Positions 17,278-26,211 of a stretch of DNA of 64,000 nt are shown here, piece after piece. The position numbers and the translations under genes were made by a program. The first letter of the stretch is position 1, and every line of letters starts with the position of its first letter. Source of the stretch: Pseudoselenomonas ruminantium (GTDB lineage Bacteria; Bacillota; Negativicutes; Selenomonadales; Selenomonadaceae); NCBI RefSeq assembly GCF_900113715.1, contig NZ_FOQK01000006.1:71733-135732 (forward strand), written 5' to 3'. The notes below the pieces were generated by a model, which made no database searches, was not told the DNA's origin, and saw nothing but the letters and a program-made list of their open reading frames with translations.

Positions 17278-18624
17278 ATGGAACGCTTGGGTGAGAAACA
17301 GGAGAATAAGGAGAAGGTCTTCAGCCAACCCTTTGCAGAAATCGGGCCGAAGATGCACTTGCTCCTGCATACGGGGCAGCTGCTGATGGAAAATGGTGCG
17401 GACTCGGACCGCACGGTCCGCGATATGATGCGCGCGGCAGCATTCATGGGGATTCCGAAAGAGAATATCCATCAGCATGTCATGTACACGACGCTGATGC
17501 TCAATGTCAATGATGAGCAGCGTTCTTATACGGAGTTCCGCAAATGCACGAAACATGGCGTCAATATGACGGTGCTGTCAGCAATCAGCAAGCTGACCTG
17601 GCGGGCCATGGCGAAAAACTACTCGCTGCAGGATTACGAGCGGCAGCTGGATAATATCCGCAACCTGCCGCGCAATTATCCGGTATGGCTCACGGCCTTG
17701 GGGGCCGGGGCAGCCTGCGGCGGTTTCTGCAAGCTCTTTGGCGGCAGCTGGCTTGACTTTGTGCTGACGGCGGTCTGTGCACTGCTGGGCTTTTTGATCC
17801 GCCGCTGCTGCGTGGGCTATGGGTTCAACACCTATGCGGCTATCGCCATCACTTCCTTTGCGACGACGATGCTGGCCTGGGCGACGCAGTTCCTGACGGG
17901 GGGACTCAACTGGTATCCGCTCATAGCCTGCACGCTGTTCTTGGTGCCAGGCATCCCGCTGATCAATGCGGTGGATGATCTGCTCAACAACTTCATCGTA
18001 TCGGGTATGACAAGGGCCATGCATACGCTGCTCGTCGTCGGCAGCATGACGTTCGGTATCGTGACGGCTATCCGCCTGGGCGGCGTCACTGACTTCACGA
18101 GCGTGAGCCTGACGCCGGATACGTTCTATCTCTCGCAGGCGATTGCCGCTGCCGTTGCATCGATGGGCTTTTCCATCATCTTCAATATCCCGAAGCGTTT
18201 GCTGCCGGTGGTGGCAGTGGGCGGCATCATCACGGTGCTGCTGCGCAATATCACGGTATTGGAGCTCGGCTGGTCCCAGGCGGCAGGTTCCTTCTTCGGC
18301 GCGGCTGTTGTCGGTATCATCGCGCTCCGGGCCATCCATTGGTTCCATACACCGAATATCATCATGACCATCCCTTCGGCTATCCCGATGATTCCAGGTG
18401 TATTGCTGTACCGGCTGCTCTTTGCCCTGCTCAATATCGAGTCCATCAATTCGGAGGCCTTGCTCGCGGGAATCCGCAGCGGGGTGTCGGCCGTCATCAT
18501 CATCATCGCGATCGCCGTTGGCGTGGCGATCCCAAATATCTTTATCCATCGTTATATCCAGCAGCGCAAGTACAGTGCAGAACAGCGCTTGCTTGCCCAG
18601 CGCTACGGCGATATGGACGATTGA
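17278..18624 (+). CDS. Threonine/serine exporter (ThrE family)
   Basis: A roughly 448-residue membrane protein combining the two domains of this family: an N-terminal part with the SRT-like region (GADSDRTVRDMMRAAA) followed by five membrane segments, then a second five-helix domain from about residue 285. ThrE-type proteins export threonine and serine using the proton gradient. The start is uncertain: ATG 17266 is only 1 nt from AAGGAGG, while ATG 17278 is 13 nt away; the latter is given. The linkage to the upstream hydrolase might mean a peptide or amino-acid-ester release function, which is inference. Confidence 0.87.
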   Translation: MERLGEKQENKEKVFSQPFAEIGPKMHLLLHTGQLLMENGADSDRTVRDMMRAAAFMGIPKENIHQHVMYTTLMLNVNDEQRSYTEFRKCTKHGVNMTVLSAISKLTWRAMAKNYSLQDYERQLDNIRNLPRNYPVWLTALGAGAACGGFCKLFGGSWLDFVLTAVCALLGFLIRRCCVGYGFNTYAAIAITSFATTMLAWATQFLTGGLNWYPLIACTLFLVPGIPLINAVDDLLNNFIVSGMTRAMHTLLVVGSMTFGIVTAIRLGGVTDFTSVSLTPDTFYLSQAIAAAVASMGFSIIFNIPKRLLPVVAVGGIITVLLRNITVLELGWSQAAGSFFGAAVVGIIALRAIHWFHTPNIIMTIPSAIPMIPGVLLYRLLFALLNIESINSEALLAGIRSGVSAVIIIIAIAVGVAIPNIFIHRYIQQRKYSAEQRLLAQRYGDMDD

Positions 18625-18642
18625 TGCAGGCCTGAGGTCTGG

Positions 18643-18688
18643 AAAAGGCGATGCCGCAAGCAGAGAAAAGCTTGCGGCATCGCCTTTT
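18643..18688. terminator. Bidirectional terminator between exporter and panE-like gene
   Basis: A perfect 19-bp stem (18643-18661 with 18670-18688) around an 8-nt loop, with A tracts on the left and T tracts on the right. It can stop the + strand exporter transcript and the - strand transcript from the convergent gene. Confidence 0.93.
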
Positions 18689-18698
18689 GTTTTCGCGG

Positions 18699-19625
18699 TT
18701 ATTGGATATGATGGGCTTTGCCCCAGTCGCTGACCTTCTGGTAAAGGGGGGTGGGGACATGGTATTCCTGGCCGAGGGCGACGATGCGGTTGACAAGACC
18801 GTCGAACTCGGAGACGCCTCCGGCCAGGACATCGCGCTGCATCGATGTGCGCAGGCCAGGCTTGAAGGCATCGATCATTTTGAGTCCCGTTGCGACGAGG
18901 TCTTTTTCCCATTCGATGCCCATCGCATGACCGAGGGCGACGACCTCGGCGATAAGCCCGGCAAACAGCTCGCGCACCTCGCCCTCGTGCTGGAAGTCGT
19001 CGCTTACGGCATCGCAGTAGAGTCCTGCTGCTCCCATCGGCGAGACGAAGGCGAACTTCTGCAGGGCGTCCCGCTGGATATGTGCCGTGAAATGCGCGCG
19101 GATGCCAGCCGCGTTCATGATCTGCTCAAGCTCCTGGGCTTGGGGCGTCAGGCGCTGATCCTGTCCCGGGCGGAATCCGAAGAAGACGCGCAGGATCTTT
19201 TCGGGCTGCAGGATGACGCCCGGCTCGCCAATCTTGGCAAAGACATACATGCAGCCATCGAGGCAGGTGCAATCCGGCAGCTCGCGCTGCATGACTTCGC
19301 CGGTACCAAAGACATTGAGGATCGGGACAATCAAGGTGTTGGGGCCGGCTGTGCGGCGGGCCAGTGCGATGGCATCTGCCAGCCCGTAGTATTTGACGCA
19401 GACAAGCATGACGTCAGGTGTTTCTGCGTAGTCATCCATGGTGCAGGCTTTGACCGGCTGGATGACGATATCGCCGCGATGCTCCGTGCGGACCGTCAAG
19501 CCATGCTGCTGCATAGCGGCAAGATGCCTGCCGCGCGCGATGAACGTCACATTCTGGCCACTGGCGGCGAGATACGCGCCGAGCGTGCCGCCAGTGCCGC
19601 CCGTGCCAACGATTGCAAATTTCAT
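18699..19625 (-). CDS. Ketopantoate reductase-like (PanE/ApbA family)
   Basis: A 308-residue NADPH-dependent reductase. The N-terminal Rossmann motif GTGGTGGTLGAYL is at residues 7-19; the ApbA C-terminal helical domain follows. Family members reduce 2-dehydropantoate in coenzyme A synthesis, but the family includes paralogues of unknown substrate and no panB/panC is nearby, so the pathway is not proven. AAGGAGG is well placed before the ATG at 19625. It is probably co-transcribed from the SLC13 gene upstream (27-bp gap). Confidence 0.85.
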   Translation of the reverse strand: MKFAIVGTGGTGGTLGAYLAASGQNVTFIARGRHLAAMQQHGLTVRTEHRGDIVIQPVKACTMDDYAETPDVMLVCVKYYGLADAIALARRTAGPNTLIVPILNVFGTGEVMQRELPDCTCLDGCMYVFAKIGEPGVILQPEKILRVFFGFRPGQDQRLTPQAQELEQIMNAAGIRAHFTAHIQRDALQKFAFVSPMGAAGLYCDAVSDDFQHEGEVRELFAGLIAEVVALGHAMGIEWEKDLVATGLKMIDAFKPGLRTSMQRDVLAGGVSEFDGLVNRIVALGQEYHVPTPLYQKVSDWGKAHHIQ

Positions 19626-19652
19626 GTGAATCCCTCCTTGGTGCCTATTCTA

Positions 19653-20768
19653 TCATAGGCAGAGATAATAATAAACAAGCAGGATGGCCAGCAGGCCGAG
19701 GTTGGCCAGGGTGAACAGCGAAAGGTAGGGGCCGGTCTTATGGAAACGCGTGCCCTGATAGGCCTTGAAGGAGATGACACTGGCCATCGAGGCGATGATG
19801 GTACCGAGGCCGCCGATGTTGACGCCGAGTAGCAGCGGGGCCGAAGCTGTCGTATACTGTGCCAGCATGACGGTGGCCGGCACATTGCTGATGACCTGGC
19901 TGAGCAATAGGGAGACTAAGAATTCGTGTCCGGTGAGCAGTGCAGCCGGGCCTTCCTGCAAGTAAGGAATGCGGGCCAGGCTGCCGACGCCGATAAAGAG
20001 AAAAGTGAAGAGCAAAAGCAGCTTGTAGTCCACTTCGTAAAATAACTTGCGGTCAAGCAAAGCAATGGCAGGTACGACGATAAGCATGAGTGCAAAAAAG
20101 GGCATGATGCGCAGGACGTTTAGCAGGCAGAGGACAAAAAGCAAAAGCAGCGGCAGGATGCGGTGCCAGCTGAGACGCTTTCCGGACTGTGCGGCGATAT
20201 TTACCGGTTTGTCCTGCAGGAAGCAGGTGGCAAGGTAGATGATGCCGCCGCTGATAAGCACGACGGGAAATGTGATGCTGAGGAAATCGGCCAGGGATAA
20301 TTCATAATAAGAGTAGATGAAAAGATTCTGCGGATTGCCGATCGGCGTCAGCATGCTGCCCATGTTAGCGGCAATCGTCTGCCAGATGACGACAGGCATC
20401 AGCAGGCGGATGGCGCGGACTTCGGTCAAGGCGAGTATAGCCAGCGGTACGAAGATGATGAGCGCGACATCGTTGGTAATCAGCATGGAGCTGAAAAAAC
20501 AGCTGAAGATGAAAAAGCGGCCGAGCGTGCGGCTGGATGTCTCGCCCTGGAAGAGATGCTGATAAAGTGCAGCAAACAGGCCGCTTTGCCTAAGACCCGC
20601 GACGATGCTCATGAGGCAGAACAGTAGCCCGAGCAGCGGCAGGTTGATGCTTCCAAGCAGTGCAGCTGGTGAGAAGGGGACAAAGCAGCTGGCGGCAAGC
20701 GCAAAAACGAGTGCGGCGGCAAGATCTGGATTGTGACGCAAGTATTGACGGCAGGATGTAACGGACAT
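19653..20768 (-). CDS. SLC13/ArsB-type anion permease
   Basis: A 371-residue integral membrane protein with about ten hydrophobic helices. The paired motifs NDVALIIFVP and TPIGNPQNL match the ion transporter superfamily that includes citrate, arsenite and dicarboxylate carriers. It is a short member. Substrate is unknown; carboxylate uptake or export is a guess based on family. The ATG at 20768 has AAAGGAG 11 nt upstream. Confidence 0.85.
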   Translation of the reverse strand: MSVTSCRQYLRHNPDLAAALVFALAASCFVPFSPAALLGSINLPLLGLLFCLMSIVAGLRQSGLFAALYQHLFQGETSSRTLGRFFIFSCFFSSMLITNDVALIIFVPLAILALTEVRAIRLLMPVVIWQTIAANMGSMLTPIGNPQNLFIYSYYELSLADFLSITFPVVLISGGIIYLATCFLQDKPVNIAAQSGKRLSWHRILPLLLLFVLCLLNVLRIMPFFALMLIVVPAIALLDRKLFYEVDYKLLLLFTFLFIGVGSLARIPYLQEGPAALLTGHEFLVSLLLSQVISNVPATVMLAQYTTASAPLLLGVNIGGLGTIIASMASVISFKAYQGTRFHKTGPYLSLFTLANLGLLAILLVYYYLCL

Positions 20769-20928
20769 GGTAAACGATTCTCCTTTAAAAATAACGATAG
20801 ACCTATTTTAATATAGAATCGTGTGAAGACCAAGGAAAATCTGCCTGCTTTCCAAGAAGGTTTGCAACCAGCCGGTGATTGACGGTAAAATAAAAGCGAT
20901 AGGTCAAAAAGAGAAGGAGAAGTTTACG

Positions 20929-21501
20929 ATGCAGACGGTAAGTAATGTTTTGAAGCTGATGCATATGGCGCTGGTTCCCGTGCTTGAGCGGGCGGAGGTT
21001 GTTGTCGATGCGACGGCTGGCAATGGACATGATACGTTGTTTTTAGCTGAGCATACAAAAGAGACGGCTCAGATCTATGCCTTTGATATCCAGCCGCAAG
21101 CCATCGCCAATACCAAAGCGCGCACGGCACAATATGCCGCGCGTATCCACTATATCCTGGGAAGTCATGAACAGCTTGACGTGCAGGTTCCCGGGCAGGT
21201 CGATGCCGTGCTGTTCAATCTCGGCTATCTGCCAGGGGCTGAACATACGGCGGTGACGCGTCGTGAAAGCACGAAGTGCGCGGTCGATCAGGCCCTGGCC
21301 AAGCTCAAGGTAAATGGCATTGCGGTAATCGTAGTCTATCCTGGTCATCCCGAGGGTAAAGCCGAGGCCGATATGCTGGCTGCGTATCTGGCAGCCTTGC
21401 CTTGCCGTCAATTCACAGTAGGCTGCTATCGTCTGCTCAATCATCAGCGGAATGCTCCCTATGCCTACTTGGTCGAACGCGTCAAAGCTGGGCCTGTATG
21501 A
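20929..21501 (+). CDS. SAM-dependent tRNA methyltransferase (YtqB/MnmM family)
   Basis: A 190-residue class I methyltransferase. The SAM-binding motif I reads VVDATAGNGHDT (about residues 24-35) and motif IV-like FNLGYLPG is typical of the YtqB family. Members in Bacillus make the last methylation of 5-methylaminomethyl-uridine at the tRNA wobble position (MnmM). Assignment to that reaction is by family resemblance. The ATG at 20929 is preceded by AGAAGGAGA; the 18-residue upstream extension has no ribosome site. Confidence 0.87.
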   Translation: MQTVSNVLKLMHMALVPVLERAEVVVDATAGNGHDTLFLAEHTKETAQIYAFDIQPQAIANTKARTAQYAARIHYILGSHEQLDVQVPGQVDAVLFNLGYLPGAEHTAVTRRESTKCAVDQALAKLKVNGIAVIVVYPGHPEGKAEADMLAAYLAALPCRQFTVGCYRLLNHQRNAPYAYLVERVKAGPV

Positions 21502-21522
21502 CCGTCAGGCCCAGCTTTGACG
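21480..21522 (+). terminator. Long hairpin overlapping the 3' end of the methyltransferase gene
   Basis: A perfect 17-bp stem (21480-21496 with 21506-21522). The stop codon lies in the loop. No clean T tract follows, so it may act as a weak terminator or mRNA 3' stabiliser. Confidence 0.6.
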
Positions 21523-21648
21523 GAAATTTCTTCTGTCCGGCACTTTTTAATGCAGGGATAAGCAACGGCTAATTTTGCTGCAAGAAAGCAGCATTATACT
21601 ACTCTTATCGTTCACGCTATAAAAATAATACGAGATAGGAGTAGTAAC

Positions 21649-22329
21649 ATGAAATACGAAATCTTATATCCGGAAGCTTTTCCCGTGGTAAAGTGCCAGC
21701 TGGAGCAAGGTGAGCGGCTGAAGGCTGAATCAGACGCCATGATAACGATGTCGGCAACTGTCGATGTAGAAGGCAAGATGACTGGCGGCATATTGTCGGG
21801 ACTCGCGCGGAAATTCCTGTCGGGGGAAAGCTTCTTCTGTCAGGAGCTCATTGCCTCCCGCGGTCCAGGCGAAGTGATGCTCGGACATGCGCTTCCTGGC
21901 GGTATCGTGTCTTTGCCGCTTACGGGCTCCTATGGCTGGATTGTCGAGAAAGGCGGCTATATGGCTAGTACCGAAGGCATCGAAGTCGATACGAAGATGC
22001 AGAACCTGTCCCATGGCCTTTTTTCGGGACAAGGTTTTTTCGTGCTGAGGATAAAGGGAACAGGTACGCTGTTTGTCAGCAGCTTTGGTGTCATCCATCC
22101 CGTGGAGCTGGGCGAAGGTGAGGAAGTGATCATCGATAATGGCAATCTGGTCGCCTGGCCGGATTACATGGATTATACCATCGAAAAAGCATCGAATGGC
22201 TGGCTTTCCGGCATCAAGTCCGGCGAGTGCCTGGTGACCCGTTTCCGTGGCCCGGGAACGGTGCTGATACAAACGCGGAATCCCAGCAGTTTTGAAGCGT
22301 GGATTCGCTCGATGATACCAACGAACTAA
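21649..22329 (+). CDS. AIM24 / TIGR00266 family protein
   Basis: A 226-residue protein of the AIM24 family, predicted to fold as a TRAP-like beta structure. Glycine-rich segments such as GGILSGLARKFLSGESFF and RGPGTVLIQTRN are hallmarks. No catalytic motif is visible; the molecular function of bacterial members is not established. It has its own AGGAG site and is followed by a long hairpin before the pilB-like gene. Confidence 0.85.
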   Translation: MKYEILYPEAFPVVKCQLEQGERLKAESDAMITMSATVDVEGKMTGGILSGLARKFLSGESFFCQELIASRGPGEVMLGHALPGGIVSLPLTGSYGWIVEKGGYMASTEGIEVDTKMQNLSHGLFSGQGFFVLRIKGTGTLFVSSFGVIHPVELGEGEEVIIDNGNLVAWPDYMDYTIEKASNGWLSGIKSGECLVTRFRGPGTVLIQTRNPSSFEAWIRSMIPTN

Positions 22330-22355
22330 AAAGGGATTCTGCCAGATAGGAAGGA

Positions 22356-22421
22356 AAAAATCACTGTCCTGTAGAAATGGAAGGTTAATTACCAATCCAT
22401 GATATAAGGACAGTGATTTTT
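22356..22421 (+). terminator. Hairpin between AIM24-family gene and pilB-like gene
   Basis: A perfect 15-bp inverted repeat (22356-22370 with 22407-22421) around a 36-nt loop that can fold further. The right arm ends in five T directly before ATG 22422 and contains the only AAGGA ribosome site for that gene. It could terminate the upstream transcript or mask the ribosome site. Confidence 0.65.
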
Positions 22422-23672
22422 ATGTTGGCGGCAGAGGAAAATTGGAATTGGCTTATCGGGCAAGCCTTGCGGGAGGTAAGGCAAGGCAATGTAGCAGCTG
22501 GCCGGTCGTCGGCGGTGGTACGGTTAGCCGACTGGCTGCTTGACCGGTCAATCTCGCAGCGGGCAAGCGACCTGCATCTCGAGCCTCTCGCCACGGGCAT
22601 GCGGCTGCGCTACCGCATCGATGGGATTCTGCAGCAGGCAGCCGAGCAGATACCTCTGGAGCTTACTGCGCCGCTGCTATCGCGGCTGAAAGTCATGGCG
22701 GGGATGGATATTGCCCAGCACCAGCGGCCTCAGGATGGACATATCCGCTATGACGATGGCAGGGGGGCGGGGCTGGACATCCGCGTATCGGTCATGCCGG
22801 TGCTGCATGGCGAGATGATGGTGCTTCGCTTCATGGATTTGGACGAGCAGCTTCTGCGTGTGGCCGAGCTCGGTTTTTCCCTGGCCAATCAGCAGAAATT
22901 CGAGCAGCTGATCCATCGTCCCGCAGGCCTGCTCGTCATCGCGGGGCCGATGGGAGCAGGTAAGACGACGACGCTTTATGCCGCCCTCAGCGAGCTCAAC
23001 CAGCCGGAGTGCAGCCTGCTTACGCTGGAAGATCCCGTCGAACGGGAGCTTCCAGGTGTCAATCAAGTGCAGATCAATCCGAAGGCAGGGCTGGACTATG
23101 TGACGGGACTGAAGGCGGCCTTGCGGCAGGATACCCAGGTGGTGCTGCTGTCAGAGATCCGCGATGCGGAGGCGGCGGAGATGGCTGTGCGCATCGGCCT
23201 GACAGGTCATCAGGTCATGACGACACTGCATACGGAAACGGCAGCGGCCGTGATCTTCCGCTTGCTGGAGATGGGGATTGCGCCCTATCTCCTGGCAGCA
23301 ACGCTGTCGGGCATTGTCGCCCAGCGCCTGGTGCGCAGGATATGTCCGCACTGCCGGGAAGAATACCAGCCGGAGCCTGAGGCACCAGAGACGCTGCTGC
23401 TGGGGAAGAGGTATCGGCGCGGGGAGACCCTATGGCGCGGCCGTGGCTGCGCGGCGTGTGGCGGTACGGGCTACCGCGGGCGGCTGGCACTGCACGAGAT
23501 CCTGCTGATCGATAGTGCAGTCCGTCAGGCCATCCTCCAGACGGGGAGCCGGCAGGAGATAGAAAGGCTGGCCCTGCAGCAGGGGATGCAGACCCTTTGG
23601 CAGGATGGTGTTGTCAAGGCAGAGCAGGGACTGACAACGCTGGCTGAGGTCAAACGAGTGCTTTATGGTTGA
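22422..23672 (+). CDS. pilB: Type IV pilus assembly / type II secretion ATPase (PilB/GspE family)
   Basis: A 416-residue extension ATPase. Walker A is GPMGAGKTTT (about 175-184), the Asp box is TLEDPVERE, Walker B lies in VVLLSEIRDAE, and the His box is TTLHTETA. Two CxxC pairs (CPHC near 308, CAACGGTGYRG near 343) form the zinc site of PilB/GspE, absent from PilT. It is about 130 residues shorter than usual because the N-terminal MshEN domain is missing. The pilT and pilC partners lie 36 kb away at 59983-62255. ATG 22422 fits AAGGA at 11 nt; GTG 22413 is too close. Confidence 0.92.
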   Translation: MLAAEENWNWLIGQALREVRQGNVAAGRSSAVVRLADWLLDRSISQRASDLHLEPLATGMRLRYRIDGILQQAAEQIPLELTAPLLSRLKVMAGMDIAQHQRPQDGHIRYDDGRGAGLDIRVSVMPVLHGEMMVLRFMDLDEQLLRVAELGFSLANQQKFEQLIHRPAGLLVIAGPMGAGKTTTLYAALSELNQPECSLLTLEDPVERELPGVNQVQINPKAGLDYVTGLKAALRQDTQVVLLSEIRDAEAAEMAVRIGLTGHQVMTTLHTETAAAVIFRLLEMGIAPYLLAATLSGIVAQRLVRRICPHCREEYQPEPEAPETLLLGKRYRRGETLWRGRGCAACGGTGYRGRLALHEILLIDSAVRQAILQTGSRQEIERLALQQGMQTLWQDGVVKAEQGLTTLAEVKRVLYG

Positions 23673-23685
23673 TGGGGGAAGAAAT

Positions 23686-24450
23686 ATGCGCATTGTCATC
23701 ACAGATTCTTATGAACAGATGGGAATGGAGGCCGCCAATATCGTGGCCGGCCAGATCTATCTGAAGCCCGATAGTGTCCTAGGGCTGGCTACCGGCAGCA
23801 CGCCTGTGTCGATGTACGAGCGCCTTGTGGCTGTGCATAAGACCGTAGGCTTGGATTTCTCGGAGGTGACAACCTTCAATCTTGACGAATACATCGGTAT
23901 GAGCCCGGACAATCCGCAGAGCTATCATTACTTCATGCAGGAATATTTCTTCCGGCATATCAATATCCGGCCGGAGAATGTCCATATCCCCGATGGCATG
24001 GCCAAGGATATGCTGGCAGAAGGCGAACGCTACGAGAAGCTCATTGCAGCGAAGGGCGGCATTGACTTGCAGGTGCTCGGCATCGGTCAGAATGCTCATA
24101 TCGGCTTCAACGAGCCAGACCTGAAATTTGCGGCGACCACACATAAGGTGGAGCTCGACGAGGAAACCATCCAGGCCAATTCGCGTTTTTTCCAGGATGC
24201 TAGTGAAGTCCCGCGCTATGCCATCAGCATGGGGATAAAGACCATCATGATGGCTGAACACGTCATCCTGCTGGCAAATGGCCGCAACAAGGCCAAAGCC
24301 GTATACAAAGCAGTTTGCGGTGATGTGACGCCGGAGGCCCCTGCCTCGATCCTGCAGCTGCATCGCGATGTTGCTGTCATCGTAGACAAAGAAGCCGCAG
24401 CCCTGCTGCCGGAGCAGATCCGCGGCGTGACCATCACGCGCAAAGGCTAG
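23686..24450 (+). CDS. nagB: Glucosamine-6-phosphate deaminase
   Basis: A 254-residue enzyme converting glucosamine-6-phosphate to fructose-6-phosphate and ammonia in amino-sugar use. Seen: GLATGSTP phosphate-binding loop, catalytic NLDEYIG, and the IGQNAHIGFNEP motif with the active histidine (most homologues have NGHIGF). It begins 13 nt after the pilB stop with GGGGGAAG, so it may share the transcript although the functions differ. It is the last intact core-type gene before the accessory region. Confidence 0.95.
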   Translation: MRIVITDSYEQMGMEAANIVAGQIYLKPDSVLGLATGSTPVSMYERLVAVHKTVGLDFSEVTTFNLDEYIGMSPDNPQSYHYFMQEYFFRHINIRPENVHIPDGMAKDMLAEGERYEKLIAAKGGIDLQVLGIGQNAHIGFNEPDLKFAATTHKVELDEETIQANSRFFQDASEVPRYAISMGIKTIMMAEHVILLANGRNKAKAVYKAVCGDVTPEAPASILQLHRDVAVIVDKEAAALLPEQIRGVTITRKG

Positions 24451-24554
24451 TCGTTTTTGCCGATTGCGTCATGGGGGCGTTATACCACAATAATGAAGTT
24501 GTCAATAATAGTTGACACATTTTTTACAAAAAATTCTTTTAGGTCCGTTGTAAT

Positions 24555-24980
24555 ATGAATCTTGTTCTTGTCGCACCGAAATCTGATTATACGAGCCCCA
24601 TCACGCAGGCGAAATACACGAGCATTGTCATGGCCCTTATCGTCATGCTGATACTCTGCGTCGTGCACATCGGCATTTTCAACCGCCGGGTGGGCAACCC
24701 CATCGGGTATTTGATGGAGGAAGCCGGGCAGATTGTCGATGGCAATTTGACCGGTCATGTCAAGGCCGCAGCCAATGACGAAATGGGTGTTTTAGGCGGC
24801 TCGCTCAACCATATGATTGAGAATCTGCGCAAGGTCATCAGTCATGTAACCGATATGTCCCAGCAGGTGGCTGCTGCCAGTGAACAGCTTACGGCAAGTG
24901 CTGACCAGTCGGCACAGGCTTCGCATATGGTCGCAGATAGTGTTGTTACTATTGCCGAGGGTGCCAGTGAGCAGGCGATA
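24555..24980 (+). pseudogene. Methyl-accepting chemotaxis protein remnant
   Basis: About 140 residues recognisable as the middle of a chemoreceptor: the last piece of a sensor domain (NLVLVAPKS), one membrane helix, a HAMP domain (NPIGYLMEEAGQI...MGVLGGSLNHMI) and the first coiled-coil residues (VAAASEQLTASADQSAQAS). Both the N-terminal sensor and the C-terminal signalling hairpin are missing, and the frame runs into unrelated sequence at about 24980. It cannot work as a receptor. Confidence 0.8.
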
Positions 24981-25039
24981 GAAGCTGGCAGAGATGTCTG
25001 GGCAGTCTCTTTCTTACGCTATGGGTTTCTGTTTGCATT

Positions 25040-25260
25040 ATGGCGATTGCTAAACCACCGATTCTCTGTGGCGGCATTATCTGTATTGCCTATCTGTTCA
25101 CTGTGGTGGGGGGGCTGCGGAGGCGATTTCGGTCATCCTTTGTGTAGAGCCGATTGCTGCCATGTTCAACGGGGTCTGCAATGAAAGTGCCAATATCACG
25201 ACTACCTTTATTTTGGCCAAAGAGAATCATATGCTGGAGAAAGAGAAATACTTTGCTTGA
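25040..25260 (+). pseudogene. C-terminal remnant of a dicarboxylate/amino-acid:cation symporter
   Basis: Two frames joined near 25115 give segments like the end of DAACS transporters: AEAISVILCVEPIAAMF then NGVCNESANITTTFILAKEN, ending at TGA 25258-25260. The final part aligns by eye with the tail of the intact symporter at 62390-63646 (NLIDPPATMVNAAGDYVSTYI). The body of the gene is gone. It directly follows the chemoreceptor remnant, so a deletion joined two genes here. Confidence 0.6.
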
Positions 25261-25293
25261 GGACGTGAAAAATTTTCAGCGGTGCGGGTTTGG

Positions 25294-26202
25294 TCATGGA
25301 AGAATACAGTTTTGAGCAGCACCGATGAATTTGTAAATCGCCGAATTCTTGTCCAGAGCTGATTGCTGACGATAATAGATGCCCATGGGGGCGTGGGGGG
25401 ATTCTTGCCAGGGCAGGAAGACAAGCTCCTTATGGTGCGGGGCCAAATGGCTGGGAATCAGGGAAAAGCCTGCGCCTGCCAGGGCGAGATTATAGGCTTC
25501 ACTGGTTGTGGCACAGAGGATGTTATCGAGTTCATCGTTGACCGGTACGATATGATGACCGCGGGAAAAGACATGTTTCAACAAATAAGGTGGAATATCA
25601 ATGATCTGGCGATAGGGCCAGAAATCCGCAGAGGAGACGCTTTTTTGGCGTCTCTTTTTGCATTTCTGCGCTAAAGGATGCTGCTTGTTCATCACACAGA
25701 TGAAGGCATCATCGCAGAGTTTTTGAAAGACAATCGCATCATCCTGGAATTTGGCATCTTTCATGCCGATGACCAGATTCAGCTGGTTGGTGGCTAGGCG
25801 GTGCAGGTTGGCGTCGGTCTGGTCAAGCGTGAGTTCGGGCACGATATTGGTATTTTCTGCCAGAACGGGGGTGAGAATCTTGCTGATCAGGCAGTTGGCA
25901 TGAGAATCGGCATAGCCAATGCGCAGAACCGTGCGCTTTTGCTGATGGAAGGTGGAAATCCACTCCAGCGAATGATAGTAGAGCGACAGCATCTGCTGGG
26001 CATCATCCAAGAATTGAAAGCCCACCGGCGTCAGGCTGACGGAACGCGTAGTCCGGTTGAAGAGTTTGGCATTGAGTTCCGTTTCCAGACTTTGGATCTG
26101 GCGGGATACCGCCGGCTGTGAAAGAGAAAGCTGTTCTGCTGTTTTGGCATAATTCAGCGTCTTGGCTAACGTTGCAAAGCATTCTAACTGCTGCATATTC
26201 AT
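25294..26202 (-). CDS. LysR-family transcriptional regulator
   Basis: A 302-residue regulator with an N-terminal winged helix-turn-helix (NYAKTAEQLSLSQPAVSRQIQSLE) and a periplasmic-binding-like effector domain. ATG 26202 fits GAGG at 8 nt; two longer in-frame starts exist at 26208 and 26211. A Lys/Arg-rich stretch near residues 175-190 (KCKKRRQKS) looks like a small insertion relative to relatives. Its divergent neighbour is now only debris, so its original target may have been lost. Confidence 0.9.
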   Translation of the reverse strand: MNMQQLECFATLAKTLNYAKTAEQLSLSQPAVSRQIQSLETELNAKLFNRTTRSVSLTPVGFQFLDDAQQMLSLYYHSLEWISTFHQQKRTVLRIGYADSHANCLISKILTPVLAENTNIVPELTLDQTDANLHRLATNQLNLVIGMKDAKFQDDAIVFQKLCDDAFICVMNKQHPLAQKCKKRRQKSVSSADFWPYRQIIDIPPYLLKHVFSRGHHIVPVNDELDNILCATTSEAYNLALAGAGFSLIPSHLAPHHKELVFLPWQESPHAPMGIYYRQQSALDKNSAIYKFIGAAQNCILP

Positions 26203-26211
26203 AAGCATCAC

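Noticed and set aside
17578..18912. A 444-codon minus-strand frame opposite the threonine exporter
   Set aside because: Histidine/arginine-rich shadow translation, with the exporter's membrane helices on the other strand; it also crosses a strong terminator.
18651..19658. A 335-codon plus-strand frame opposite the panE-like gene
   Set aside because: It starts inside the bidirectional terminator and has no recognisable domain, while the minus frame has a clear Rossmann motif.
22541..22552. Second copy of the palindrome TTGACCGGTCAA
   Set aside because: It lies inside pilB coding sequence and is not near a promoter, so it is taken as chance and weakens the case for 26571 being a specific operator.
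25634..25659. Terminator-like hairpin (7-bp stem plus five T) on + inside the LysR gene
   Set aside because: It is antisense within coding sequence, the stem is short, and no + strand transcript is expected there; most likely a by-product of the Lys/Arg-rich insertion.
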